Shown: one piece after another, positions 26,586 through 35,497 of the stretch
Layout: every line of letters begins with the position of its first letter
Numbering within the stretch: the stretch's first letter is position 1
The notes under the pieces: model-generated
What the model was told of the DNA's origin: nothing
The model's database searches: none
What the model saw: only the letters and a program-made list of their open reading frames with translations
Assembly (NCBI RefSeq): GCF_000518605.1
Contig: NZ_JADX01000011.1
Coordinates: 62,001-126,000, forward strand
DNA from: Shewanella fidelis ATCC BAA-318
GTDB taxonomy: Bacteria; Pseudomonadota; Gammaproteobacteria; Enterobacterales; Shewanellaceae
Length of the DNA stretch: 64,000 nucleotides
Direction of reading: 5' to 3'
Program-made: the position numbers and the translations under genes

Positions 26586-29435
26586 ATGCGATTAACCCGC
26601 AAAACAGACCAAGCTGCAGTAAGCAACAAAGCAGTTTTAGGTTTAAACCGTCGCCAATTCCTCAAGTCCGCGAGCCTCGCGACAGGCGGTATTGCAGCGG
26701 CATCGATGCTAGGCGCAGGAATGATGCGCAAAGCCGAAGCAAAAGATATTCCCCACGACACCCCCACTGAAACCAAACGTACTATCTGTTCTCACTGTTC
26801 TGTAGGCTGCGGTATTTATGCCGAAGTCCAAAATGGCGTATGGACAGGTCAAGAACCTGCGTTTGATCACCCATTCAATGCCGGTGGCCATTGTGCCAAA
26901 GGTGCTGCATTGCGTGAACATGGTCACGGTGAGAAGCGTCTTAAGTATCCAATGAAGTTAGAAGGCGGTAAGTGGAAGCGTCTTTCATGGGATCAAGCGA
27001 TTGAAGAAGTGGGTCAACAAGCACTAGATATTCGTAAAGAGTCGGGTCCAGATTCGATCTTCTTCATGGGTAGTGCAAAGTTTTCAAACGAACAAGCATA
27101 TATGTACCGCAAATTTGCGGCGATGTGGGGCACGAACAACGTCGACCACTCAGCACGTATTTGTCACTCTACCACTGTAGCCGGTGTTGCTAACACTTGG
27201 GGCTATGGTGCGCAAACCAACTCTTTCAACGATATTCGTAACGCGAAAGCGATGATGTTTATCGGCTCAAACCCATGTGAAGCTCACCCAGTTGCAATGC
27301 AACATATTTTGGAAGGTAAAGAGCGCGGCGCGAAAATTATCGTTGTCGATCCTCGTTTCACCCGAACTGCAGCTAAGTCTGACGAGTTCGTGCATATTCG
27401 TCCAGGTACGGATATTCCTTTCATTTATGGCTTGCTCTGGCACATCTTCGAAAATGGTTGGGAAGATCAAACCTTTATCGACCAACGTGTTTACGGTATG
27501 GAACGTATCCGTGAAGAGGTGAAGAAGTATCCGCCTGCTGAAGTTGCCAACATTGTTGGTGCATCAGAAGAGCAAATGTACCGTGTCGCTAAGCTATTAG
27601 CTGAAACTAAGCCGGGCACTATCGTTTGGTGTATGGGTGGTACTCAGCATCACGTCGGTAATGCTAACACGCGTGCGTACTGTATCCTTCAGCTAGCCCT
27701 AGGTAACATGGGTGTATCTGGTGGCGGTACTAACATCTTCCGTGGCCACGATAACGTACAGGGCGCGACTGACTTTGGTCTATTGTTCGATACGCTACCG
27801 GGCTACTATGGCTTAAAGACAGGTTCTTGGAAGCATTGGTGTAACGTATGGGATCTTGATTATGAGTGGGTTAAGAGCCGCTTCGATCAGGAGCCACGTT
27901 TAGGCCAAGATCCTATGACTTCGACGGGTATTCCATGTTCGCGTTGGCATGATGGTGTACTTGAAGACAAATCTAAGATTGCCCAGAAAGATAACATTCA
28001 CATGGCGTTCTTCTGGGGGCAATCAGTTAACACTGAAACCCGTGGTCGTGAAGTGCGTGAAGCGCTGAACAAAATGAAAACAGTAGTGGTAGTGGATCCG
28101 TTCCCAACCATGGCTGGTGTCATGCATGAGCGTACTGATGGAGTGTATCTACTGCCAGCGGCGACTCAGTTTGAAACCTACGGTTCTGTTTCAGCTTCTA
28201 ACCGTTCACTGCAGTGGCGCTCACAAGTCATTGAACCACTATTCGAGTCTAAGCCTGACCATGTGATCATGTACAAGCTTGCTAAGAAGTGGGGCTTTGA
28301 AAAAGAGTTCTGTAAGCATATTCAAGTTAATGGTGATGAGCCATTAATTGAAGATATGACTCGCGAGTACAACAAAGGTATGTGGACCATTGGTTATACA
28401 GGACAAAGCCCTGAGCGTTTGAAGATGCACCAAGAAAACTGGGGCACATTCGATATTCAATCGCTAGAGGCACCGGGTGGCCCAGCTAAAGGTGAAACCT
28501 ATGGTTTACCTTGGCCATGTTGGGGTACACCTGAGATGAAGCATCCGGGTACGCAGATCTTGTATCGCACAGGCCGAGAAGTGAAATACGGCGGTGGTAA
28601 CTTCCGTGCACGTTACGGTGTTGAGCATAACGGTAACAACATCTTGGCTGAAGGTTCTTACTCTAAGGGCAGTGAAATCAAAGATGGTTATCCAGAATTT
28701 ACCGACAAGATGCTGAAGCAGCTTGGTTGGTGGGATGACTTAACTGCCGAAGAGAAAGTTGCTGCAGAAGGTAAGAACTGGAAAACAGATATCTCAGGCG
28801 GTATTCAGCGTGTGGCGATTGACCATGGCTGTATTCCTTACGGTAACGCGAAAGCGCGTTGTATCGTGTGGAACTTCCCAGATGATATTCCATTACACCG
28901 TGAGCCACTCTATACGCCGCGTCGTGATTTGGTTGCTAAGTACCCAACTTATGAAGATCGTATGGTTGCTCGTCTTCCTACCCTGTACAAAACAATTCAG
29001 GATCAGGATTTCAGTAAAGGCTTCCCATTAATCATTACAACTGGCCGTTTGGTTGAGTACGAAGGTGGTGGTGAGGAAACACGTTCGAATCCATGGCTTG
29101 CTGAGCTACAGCAAGAGATGTTTATCGAGATTAACCCAGCAGATGCTGCAGATCGCGGTATCCGTGATGGTGATGACGTGTTCGTTCATAGTCCTGAAGG
29201 TGCAAAAATCACCGTTAAGGCTATGGTCATTCCACGAGTTGTACCGGGCGAATGTTTCATGCCATATCACTTCGCGGGTGTATTCGAAGGTAAGAGCCTA
29301 GAGAAGAACTACCCAGAAGGCACAGTTCCTTACGTGATTGGTGAAGCTGCCAACACTGTAATGACTTATGGTTATGATGTTGTGACACAGATGCAAGAGA
29401 CGAAAGTGAGCTTGTGTCAGGTCAGCAAAGCCTAA
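26586..29435 (+). CDS. fdhA: Formate dehydrogenase catalytic subunit FdhA, copy 1
   Basis: Periplasmic molybdenum (or tungsten) bis-MGD enzyme that oxidises formate to CO2. A Tat signal (NRRQFLK, Arg22-Arg23) leads the 949-residue chain. The N-terminal [4Fe-4S] site is Cys68, Cys71, Cys75 and Cys103 (CSHCSVGCG, GGHCAKGA). At the Mo-ligand position it has Cys193 in HSARICHSTTVAG, where E. coli FDH-N has selenocysteine, so this is a Cys-type enzyme. The ATG at 26586 is six bases after GGAG; the GTG three bases earlier is too close. It is the intact copy in the cluster with intact FdhB and FdhC. Confidence 0.96.
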   Translation: MRLTRKTDQAAVSNKAVLGLNRRQFLKSASLATGGIAAASMLGAGMMRKAEAKDIPHDTPTETKRTICSHCSVGCGIYAEVQNGVWTGQEPAFDHPFNAGGHCAKGAALREHGHGEKRLKYPMKLEGGKWKRLSWDQAIEEVGQQALDIRKESGPDSIFFMGSAKFSNEQAYMYRKFAAMWGTNNVDHSARICHSTTVAGVANTWGYGAQTNSFNDIRNAKAMMFIGSNPCEAHPVAMQHILEGKERGAKIIVVDPRFTRTAAKSDEFVHIRPGTDIPFIYGLLWHIFENGWEDQTFIDQRVYGMERIREEVKKYPPAEVANIVGASEEQMYRVAKLLAETKPGTIVWCMGGTQHHVGNANTRAYCILQLALGNMGVSGGGTNIFRGHDNVQGATDFGLLFDTLPGYYGLKTGSWKHWCNVWDLDYEWVKSRFDQEPRLGQDPMTSTGIPCSRWHDGVLEDKSKIAQKDNIHMAFFWGQSVNTETRGREVREALNKMKTVVVVDPFPTMAGVMHERTDGVYLLPAATQFETYGSVSASNRSLQWRSQVIEPLFESKPDHVIMYKLAKKWGFEKEFCKHIQVNGDEPLIEDMTREYNKGMWTIGYTGQSPERLKMHQENWGTFDIQSLEAPGGPAKGETYGLPWPCWGTPEMKHPGTQILYRTGREVKYGGGNFRARYGVEHNGNNILAEGSYSKGSEIKDGYPEFTDKMLKQLGWWDDLTAEEKVAAEGKNWKTDISGGIQRVAIDHGCIPYGNAKARCIVWNFPDDIPLHREPLYTPRRDLVAKYPTYEDRMVARLPTLYKTIQDQDFSKGFPLIITTGRLVEYEGGGEETRSNPWLAELQQEMFIEINPADAADRGIRDGDDVFVHSPEGAKITVKAMVIPRVVPGECFMPYHFAGVFEGKSLEKNYPEGTVPYVIGEAANTVMTYGYDVVTQMQETKVSLCQVSKA

Positions 29436-29461
29436 TTAACTTGATGAGGAGATAAGCCATT

Positions 29462-30049
29462 ATGGCAGTCATGAAATTCTTATGTGACACCAAGCGCTGC
29501 ATCGAGTGTAACGGTTGCGTCACAGCATGTAAAAACGAAAACGCCTCAGCTATTGGCTGGGGGATCCAGCGTCGTCGTGTGGTTACACTACACGATGGTG
29601 AGCCAGGCGAAGCGTCAATCTCAGTAGCATGTATGCACTGTACTGACGCACCTTGTATGGCAGTTTGTCCGGCTGATTGTTTCTATCGTACTGAAGACGG
29701 CATCGTTCTTCATAACAAAGAAACCTGTATCGGCTGTGGTTACTGCTTCTATGCTTGTCCTTTCGGAGCGCCTCAGTTCCCTAAAAAGTCAGCATTTGGT
29801 AGTCGCGGTAAAATGGACAAATGTACTTTCTGTGCAGGTGGTCCTGAGCCAGACTTCTCTGAAGCAGAGCGCAAGCTTTATGGTGCAAACCGTATTGCAG
29901 AAGGCAAACTACCTATGTGTGCAGAGCTTTGTGCAACTAAAGCGCTGCTGGCAGGTGATGCGGGTGTGGTATCTGATATCTACCGTGAGCGTACTGCAGC
30001 ACGTGGTGCACCTGGTACCATTTGGGGCTATACCCCAACAACTGGTTAG
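29462..30049 (+). CDS. fdhB: Formate dehydrogenase Fe-S subunit FdhB, copy 1
   Basis: Electron-transfer subunit of 195 residues with four [4Fe-4S] clusters read from its Cys motifs: CDTKRCIECNGCVTACK, CMHCTDAPCMAVCPADCF, CIGCGYCFYACPFGAPQ and CTFCAGG ... CAELC. It links FdhA to the membrane cytochrome FdhC and has no signal of its own, so it is expected to cross the membrane with FdhA. It is 26 bases after fdhA1 and diverges more from copies 2 and 3 than they do from each other. Confidence 0.95.
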   Translation: MAVMKFLCDTKRCIECNGCVTACKNENASAIGWGIQRRRVVTLHDGEPGEASISVACMHCTDAPCMAVCPADCFYRTEDGIVLHNKETCIGCGYCFYACPFGAPQFPKKSAFGSRGKMDKCTFCAGGPEPDFSEAERKLYGANRIAEGKLPMCAELCATKALLAGDAGVVSDIYRERTAARGAPGTIWGYTPTTG

Positions 30050-30061
30050 TCAGGCTGAATA

Positions 30062-30085
30062 GGGCTGAAACCTTGGTTTCAGCCC
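30062..30085 (+). promoter_or_regulatory. Hairpin between fdhB1 and fdhC1
   Basis: Perfect 11-bp arms gggctgaaacc and ggtttcagccc with a 2-nt centre, immediately before the fdhC1 ribosome site AGGAG. There is no U-tract. The same intercistronic position in clusters 2 and 3 holds another hairpin of unrelated sequence. Confidence 0.6.
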
Positions 30086-30100
30086 CAAAAAGGAGTGAAT

Positions 30101-31111
30101 ATGTTTATCAAGTCACTGCGCAGCCTGTTTGCAATGCTGGTTATTCCATTGGTGTTATCAATGGGGTTGGGACTAAGCGCTTCAGCAATGGCAGCGGATG
30201 AGCAATCGAGTCAGCAACAAGCTGGAAAAACGAGTGATGCCGATCTTTGGCGCGCGGTTAAATCGGGTGAGTCTGGCTACACCGTTGCCAAAGGCGTTGA
30301 GACGGGCGTATTAATTAACGTCGTTGGTAATGAAGGTGAAATAGTAAGAAATCAGTATTTAACTCCAGTAATGGGGATTACTGTTGTCGGTGTGTTTGCC
30401 GCATTCTTATTCTTTTATCTGGTGAATGGCCCCTCTAAATTGAGTAAGGGCTTTTCCGGAAAAATGGTTCTACGTTGGACCAAAGCAGATCTATGGATCC
30501 ACTGGGTAATGGCGACTTCATGTTTGGCGCTAATATTCACGGGTCTGAACATCATGCTAGGTAAACACGTATTGCAACCGTACATTGGCGAAGGCCTCTG
30601 GGCTTCACTGATTTATGGAAGTAAGACCATACATGATTGGGTTGGACCGATATTTATCGTGTCTTGGCTGTTATCTGTGGTTAAGTGGATGCCAATGCAG
30701 ACGTTTAAGATGTATGACCTTAAGTGGTTCCTTGTAGTTGGTGGTTATGTCAACTTTGGTCCATTTAAAGGTAAGCATCCTGATAGTGGCTTTGCTAACG
30801 CCGGTGAAAAACTATGGTTTTGGAGCTTAACCCTGTTCGGTCTATTTATTGCCGCATCTGGGCTAATGCTGGTATTGCCGGGATTGGATCTACCACGTGA
30901 AGCATCAATGGCTGCATTACTCATTCACTCAATTAGTGCGGTAATTATTATCGCGTTTACTATCGTGCACATTTGGATGGCAACGGTACTGAGTGAAGGT
31001 GGTATGGAGTGTATGGTATCGGGCTATTGTGACGAGAACTGGGCTATCCAGCATCACAATGTTTGGTACGATGAAATGAAAGATAGCAACAGCATCGTTT
31101 ATAAAAACTAA
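30101..31111 (+). CDS. fdhC: Formate dehydrogenase cytochrome b subunit FdhC, copy 1
   Basis: Inner-membrane di-haem cytochrome b of 336 residues that takes electrons from FdhB to the quinone pool. A cleavable leader (residues 1-31, ending SAMAA) precedes about five hydrophobic helices. Likely haem-ligand His residues lie in WIHWVMATS, TIHDWVGP and the last helix (LIHSISAVIII, TIVHIWMAT). The tail SEGGMECMVSGYCDENWA is conserved with the other copies. The ATG at 30101 follows AGGAG at proper spacing. Confidence 0.94.
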   Translation: MFIKSLRSLFAMLVIPLVLSMGLGLSASAMAADEQSSQQQAGKTSDADLWRAVKSGESGYTVAKGVETGVLINVVGNEGEIVRNQYLTPVMGITVVGVFAAFLFFYLVNGPSKLSKGFSGKMVLRWTKADLWIHWVMATSCLALIFTGLNIMLGKHVLQPYIGEGLWASLIYGSKTIHDWVGPIFIVSWLLSVVKWMPMQTFKMYDLKWFLVVGGYVNFGPFKGKHPDSGFANAGEKLWFWSLTLFGLFIAASGLMLVLPGLDLPREASMAALLIHSISAVIIIAFTIVHIWMATVLSEGGMECMVSGYCDENWAIQHHNVWYDEMKDSNSIVYKN

Positions 31112-31135
31112 ACCTTGCTTGCGTTTCATCATAAC

Positions 31136-31166
31136 AATGCCTCGACATATAGTCGGGGCATTTTTG
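31136..31166 (+). terminator. Terminator after fdh cluster 1
   Basis: Stem aatgcctcgac / gtcggggcatt with a T-rich tail. Very similar stem sequence ends cluster 2 (36448-36478), consistent with duplication of the whole unit. Confidence 0.85.
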
Positions 31167-31746
31167 TTTTTAGCAGTTGTTTACTCGAGGGAAAGGTATA
31201 AGACGATATTCCTGTCTGTAAATGAATATTATGGGCAGCATATTCAGCACCAAGTCCCCTAGGTTGTTGTTTTTTGGTAGCAAATTTGTGCTTGTGCATT
31301 TTGGGTTGCCCTAAGGAAAATAATATTTAAATAGGATTTTGTATAAAAAATGTTCCTCACCAATACCAAATGTTAATAATTAGCATTTATATCAGCAAAT
31401 CCTTTAATGTTTTGTATTTGTTAAATTTAAATATGGCGTCAGCTGTCTATTCTGCTGTGTAATTTTGATTTGCTACACAGATTTTTGGCTTTTAAATATG
31501 CGCCAGTTAACACTTTGGCCGATCCTCCCCAAAAAGTCGAAATTTAACCTAACTCAGATCAATTTTTCCTAAAGTAATTTTCTTTATATTAGCCGGGCAA
31601 TTTTGTTGGATACCTCTAATAAGTAAACAAATTTTACATTGTGGATCATTGGTTTAACAACTGGGTGTTGGCAACGTAAATAGTCGCATTATTAGACTTA
31701 TCTTATTTTTCTGTAATTAGAGTATTCCTTTCTTTCAGGAGTAAAG
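31167..31746. promoter_or_regulatory. Promoter region of fdh cluster 2
   Basis: No gene. Near the right end a FNR/CRP-like element ending in ATCAA (31549-31562) is followed, centre to hexamer 29.5 bases, by a -10-like TATATT (31585-31590). The cluster 3 leader repeats both elements at the same spacing (37297-37338), so this is likely the functional promoter with an activator centred at -41.5. The upstream half of the activator site is poor. Confidence 0.5.
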
Positions 31747-31944
31747 ATGAACAAGCAACAGCCTGATCTGAACCGCAGATCTTTGCTGAAAGCACTAACC
31801 ATTGGTGGCACCGCAAGTGTTGCTATCGCCGCTACTGGCGTAAGTGTTGCTCAAGCAAGTGAAACTAAAGTCAGTTCAAACAAAGACAACGGCTATCATG
31901 AAACTGCACATATCCGTAGCTACTACAACAGCTTACGCGGATAG
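31747..31944 (+). CDS. Small Tat-signal protein of formate dehydrogenase region, copy 2
   Basis: A 65-residue protein with the Tat motif NRRSLLKALTIGGTA, an Ala/Val h-region ending VAQAS and the conserved tail ETAHIRSYYNSLRG. AGGAG precedes the ATG. It is nearly the same as copy 3 (37496-37693) and clearly related to copy 1. First gene of cluster 2; function unknown. Confidence 0.85.
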   Translation: MNKQQPDLNRRSLLKALTIGGTASVAIAATGVSVAQASETKVSSNKDNGYHETAHIRSYYNSLRG

Positions 31945-31962
31945 TTTAGGAGAATTTAAGCG

Positions 31963-34818
31963 ATGAAGTTAACTCGCAAATCCAATGCGGCACCAACCGT
32001 AGAGAAACAAACTCTAGGTCTAAGTCGCCGTCAATTTATGAAGCAAGCAGGTATCGCATCTGGTGGTATCGCAGCGGCTTCTTTCTTGGGTACAGGCATG
32101 ATGCGTCGCGCAGAAGCCAAAGATATCCCACATGATGCGCCAACTGAAATCAAACGTACCGTATGTAGTGCGTGTGCGGTAGGTTGTGGTCTATATGCTG
32201 AAGTACAAAACGGTGTGTGGACAGGTCAAGAGCCAGCTTTCGATCACCCATTCAACGCGGGTGGCCACTGTGCTAAAGGTGCTGCGTTACGTGAACATGG
32301 TCACGGCGAAAAGCGTCTTAAGTACCCAATGAAGCTTGTTGATGGCAAGTGGAAAAAACTATCTTGGGAGCAAGCTTTTAACGAAGTTGGCGACCAAATG
32401 CAGAACATTCGTAAAGAATCAGGTCCAGACTCTGTTTACTTTATGGGTAGCGCTAAGTTCTCGAACGAAGGCTGCTACATGTACCGTAAATTTGCAGCAA
32501 TGTGGGGCACGAACAACGTCGACCACTCAGCTCGTATTTGTCACTCTACCACTGTAGCCGGTGTTGCTAACACTTGGGGTTATGGTGCGCAAACTAACTC
32601 TTTCAACGATATCCAAAATGCTAATGCAATCTTCTTCATCGGTTCAAACCCGGCTGAAGCGCATCCTGTTGCAATGCAGCATATCTTGATCGCGAAAGAG
32701 AAAAACAACGCTAAAATCATCGTTGTTGATCCACGTTTCTCTCGTACAGCTGCTCATGCAGATCTGCACTGTGGTCTACGTCCAGGTACTGATATTCCAT
32801 TCATTTACGGTATGCTTTGGCACATCTTCGAAAACGGTTGGGAAGATAAGACATTTATCCAGCAACGTGTATTCGAAATGGATACTATCCGTGAGGAAGT
32901 GAAGAAGTTCCCACCAAAAGAAGTTGCTAACATCACAGGTTGTAGCGAAGAAGAAGTATATCAAGCGGCTAAGTTAATGGCGGAAAACCGTCCAGGTACC
33001 GTTGTTTGGTGTATGGGTGGTACTCAGCATCACGTGGGTAACGCTAACACTCGTGCTTACTGTATCCTTCAGCTAGCCCTAGGTAACATGGGTGTATCTG
33101 GTGGCGGTACTAACATCTTCCGTGGTCACGATAACGTACAGGGTGCAACTGACTTAGGTCTATTGTTCGATACACTACCAGGTTACTACGGTCTTAAGAC
33201 AGGTTCTTGGAAGCACTGGTGTAACGTTTGGGATCTAGATTATGACTGGGTTAAGGGACGTTTCGATCAGAACTCTTACCTAGGCCGCATTCCAATGAAT
33301 ACTCCTGGTATTCCTTGTTCTCGTTGGCATGATGGTGTACTTGAAACACCTGAAAAACTAGCACAGAAAGACCGTGTTCGCATGGCATTCTTCTGGGGCC
33401 AATCAGTGAACACTGAAACCCGTCAGAACGATGTGCGTGATGCGCTAGATAAGATGGATACAGTCGTTGTTGTGGACCCATTCCCAACAATGGCGGGTGT
33501 TATGCACCGTCGTAAGAATGGCGTTTACTTGCTACCAGCTGCAACTCAGTTTGAAACCCAAGGTTCTGTATCGAACTCTGGTCGTTCACAGCAGTGGCGT
33601 GAGCAGGTTATTCAACCGCTATTTGAATCTAAGACTGACCTAGAGATCATGTACCGTCTATCGCAAAAACTTGGTTTTGCTGATGAGTACACTAAGCGTA
33701 TCGCTAAAGATGCCAACGACCTATTGGTTATTGAAGACGTGACTCGCGAAATCAACCGCGGTATGTGGACGATTGGTATGTCAGGTCAAAGCCCTGAGCG
33801 TTTGAAATTACATACCCAAAACTGGGGTACATTTAGCAACAAGACTCTTGAAGCTGCTGGTGGCCCTGCGAAAGGTGAAACTTATGGTCTACCTTGGCCA
33901 TGTTGGGGTACGCCAGAGCAGAAGCATCCAGGTACTCAAATCCTTTATAACACACACAAACATGTACTTGAGGGCGGTGGTAACTTCCGTGCTCGTTATG
34001 GTGTTGAGTATAAAGGTAAGAACCTACTTGCTGAAGGTAGCTACTCTAAAGGCGCTGAAATCCAAGATGGTTACCCAGAATTTACAGCTGACATGCTTAA
34101 GCAACTAGGCTGGTGGGATGACCTAACTGCGGCTGAAAAAGCAGAAGCAGAAGGCAAAAACTGGAAGACCGACATCTCTGGTGGTATCCAACGCGTAGCA
34201 ATGAAGCACGGTTGTATTCCATTTGGTAATGCTAAGGCACGCTGTATTGTTTGGACTTTCCCAGACGAAGTACCTGTTCACCGTGAGCCGCTATACACGC
34301 CACGTCGTGATCTTGTGTCTAAGTACCCAACATACGCTGATATGCAAGTTCACCGTCTACCAACGTTGTACAAGACTATTCAGGATAATGACAACACAGA
34401 TAAGTACCCACTGGGTCTTACTTCTGGTCGTCTAGTTGAGTATGAAGGTGGTGGTGAAGAGTCGCGTTCAAACCCATGGCTAGCAGAACTTCAACAAGAG
34501 ATGTTTGTTGAAATTAACCCAGCTGATGCGGCAGATCGCGGTATTCGTGACGGTGACACAGTATGGCTAGAAGGTGCTGAAGGTGGCCGTATTAAGATTA
34601 AGGCAATGGTCACTCCTCGCGTTAAGCCTGGTGTAACTTGGATGCCTTACCACTTTGCGGGTGAGATGCATGGCGAAAGCTTAGCACCTAACTACCCAGA
34701 AGGTACGGTTCCTTACGTTATTGGTGAATCAGCTAACACTGCATTGACTTATGGTTATGACCCTGTGACTCAGATGCAGGAAACCAAAGCTTCGCTTTGT
34801 CAGATCACTAAAGCCTAA
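31963..34818 (+). CDS. fdhA: Formate dehydrogenase catalytic subunit FdhA, copy 2
   Basis: Intact 951-residue paralogue of FdhA1 with the same plan: Tat signal (SRRQFMK), [4Fe-4S] Cys set (CSACAVGCG, GGHCAKGA) and Cys at the Mo-ligand position (HSARICHSTTVAG). The SD motif AGGAG is 11 bases before the ATG. Its own cytochrome partner gene downstream (35498-36425) is broken, so if it is active FdhA2 may need FdhC1 or FdhC3. Confidence 0.95.
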   Translation: MKLTRKSNAAPTVEKQTLGLSRRQFMKQAGIASGGIAAASFLGTGMMRRAEAKDIPHDAPTEIKRTVCSACAVGCGLYAEVQNGVWTGQEPAFDHPFNAGGHCAKGAALREHGHGEKRLKYPMKLVDGKWKKLSWEQAFNEVGDQMQNIRKESGPDSVYFMGSAKFSNEGCYMYRKFAAMWGTNNVDHSARICHSTTVAGVANTWGYGAQTNSFNDIQNANAIFFIGSNPAEAHPVAMQHILIAKEKNNAKIIVVDPRFSRTAAHADLHCGLRPGTDIPFIYGMLWHIFENGWEDKTFIQQRVFEMDTIREEVKKFPPKEVANITGCSEEEVYQAAKLMAENRPGTVVWCMGGTQHHVGNANTRAYCILQLALGNMGVSGGGTNIFRGHDNVQGATDLGLLFDTLPGYYGLKTGSWKHWCNVWDLDYDWVKGRFDQNSYLGRIPMNTPGIPCSRWHDGVLETPEKLAQKDRVRMAFFWGQSVNTETRQNDVRDALDKMDTVVVVDPFPTMAGVMHRRKNGVYLLPAATQFETQGSVSNSGRSQQWREQVIQPLFESKTDLEIMYRLSQKLGFADEYTKRIAKDANDLLVIEDVTREINRGMWTIGMSGQSPERLKLHTQNWGTFSNKTLEAAGGPAKGETYGLPWPCWGTPEQKHPGTQILYNTHKHVLEGGGNFRARYGVEYKGKNLLAEGSYSKGAEIQDGYPEFTADMLKQLGWWDDLTAAEKAEAEGKNWKTDISGGIQRVAMKHGCIPFGNAKARCIVWTFPDEVPVHREPLYTPRRDLVSKYPTYADMQVHRLPTLYKTIQDNDNTDKYPLGLTSGRLVEYEGGGEESRSNPWLAELQQEMFVEINPADAADRGIRDGDTVWLEGAEGGRIKIKAMVTPRVKPGVTWMPYHFAGEMHGESLAPNYPEGTVPYVIGESANTALTYGYDPVTQMQETKASLCQITKA

Positions 34819-34847
34819 GTGCTGAATTAGCTAGGAGAATTGCCAGA

Positions 34848-35417
34848 ATGGCTACAATGAAATTTTTATGTGATACCAAGCGCTGCATCGAGTGTAATGG
34901 TTGTGTCACAGCATGTAAGAACGAAAACGACTCTGCACTAGAGTGGGGTATTCAACGTCGTCGCGTTGTGACAATCAACGACGGTGTTAAAGGCGAAGCA
35001 TCTATCTCAGTAGCATGTATGCACTGTAGCGATGCACCTTGTATGGCTGTTTGCCCAGCAAACTGTTTCTACAAAACAGAAGACGGCATCGTACTTCACG
35101 ACAAAGATACTTGTATCGGTTGTGGTTACTGCCTATACGCTTGCCCATTTGGTGCGCCACAGTTCCCTAAATCAGGTGCTTTTGGTGCTCGCGGTAAGAT
35201 GGATAAGTGTACTTTCTGTGCAGGTGGCCCAGAAGAGAACTTCTCTGATGCAGAGCGTCAAAAGTACGGTGCAAACCGTATTGCTGAAGGCAAGCTACCT
35301 ATGTGTGCTGAGTTGTGTGCAACTAAAGCGCTACTAGCGGGTGACGCAGAAGTTGTTTCTGCCATCTTCCGTGAGCGTGTTGCATACCGTGGTTCTAAAA
35401 ACGCAGCTTGGGGTTAA
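34848..35417 (+). CDS. fdhB: Formate dehydrogenase Fe-S subunit FdhB, copy 2
   Basis: A 189-residue four-cluster Fe-S subunit like FdhB1 (CIECNGCVTACK, CMHCSDAPCMAVCP, CIGCGYCLYACPFG, CTFCAGG). It differs from FdhB3 at only about six residues, and the spacer after it is also almost the same as in cluster 3, pointing to recent sequence exchange. AGGAGAA precedes the ATG, 29 bases after fdhA2. Confidence 0.95.
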   Translation: MATMKFLCDTKRCIECNGCVTACKNENDSALEWGIQRRRVVTINDGVKGEASISVACMHCSDAPCMAVCPANCFYKTEDGIVLHDKDTCIGCGYCLYACPFGAPQFPKSGAFGARGKMDKCTFCAGGPEENFSDAERQKYGANRIAEGKLPMCAELCATKALLAGDAEVVSAIFRERVAYRGSKNAAWG

Positions 35418-35448
35418 TCAACTTAGGTTGACTAACTTCTAGCCTACC

Positions 35449-35478
35449 CTGAGTGGCTCATTAGCTTGAGTTACTCAG
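35449..35478 (+). promoter_or_regulatory. Hairpin between fdhB2 and fdhC2
   Basis: Arms ctgagtggctca and tgagttactcag pair over 12 bp with two G-U wobbles around a 6-nt loop. The copy at 41216-41245 in cluster 3 keeps the stem and changes only the loop. Cluster 1 has a different hairpin in the same intercistronic place. Confidence 0.6.
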
Positions 35479-35497
35479 TGGTAAATGAGGACGTATT

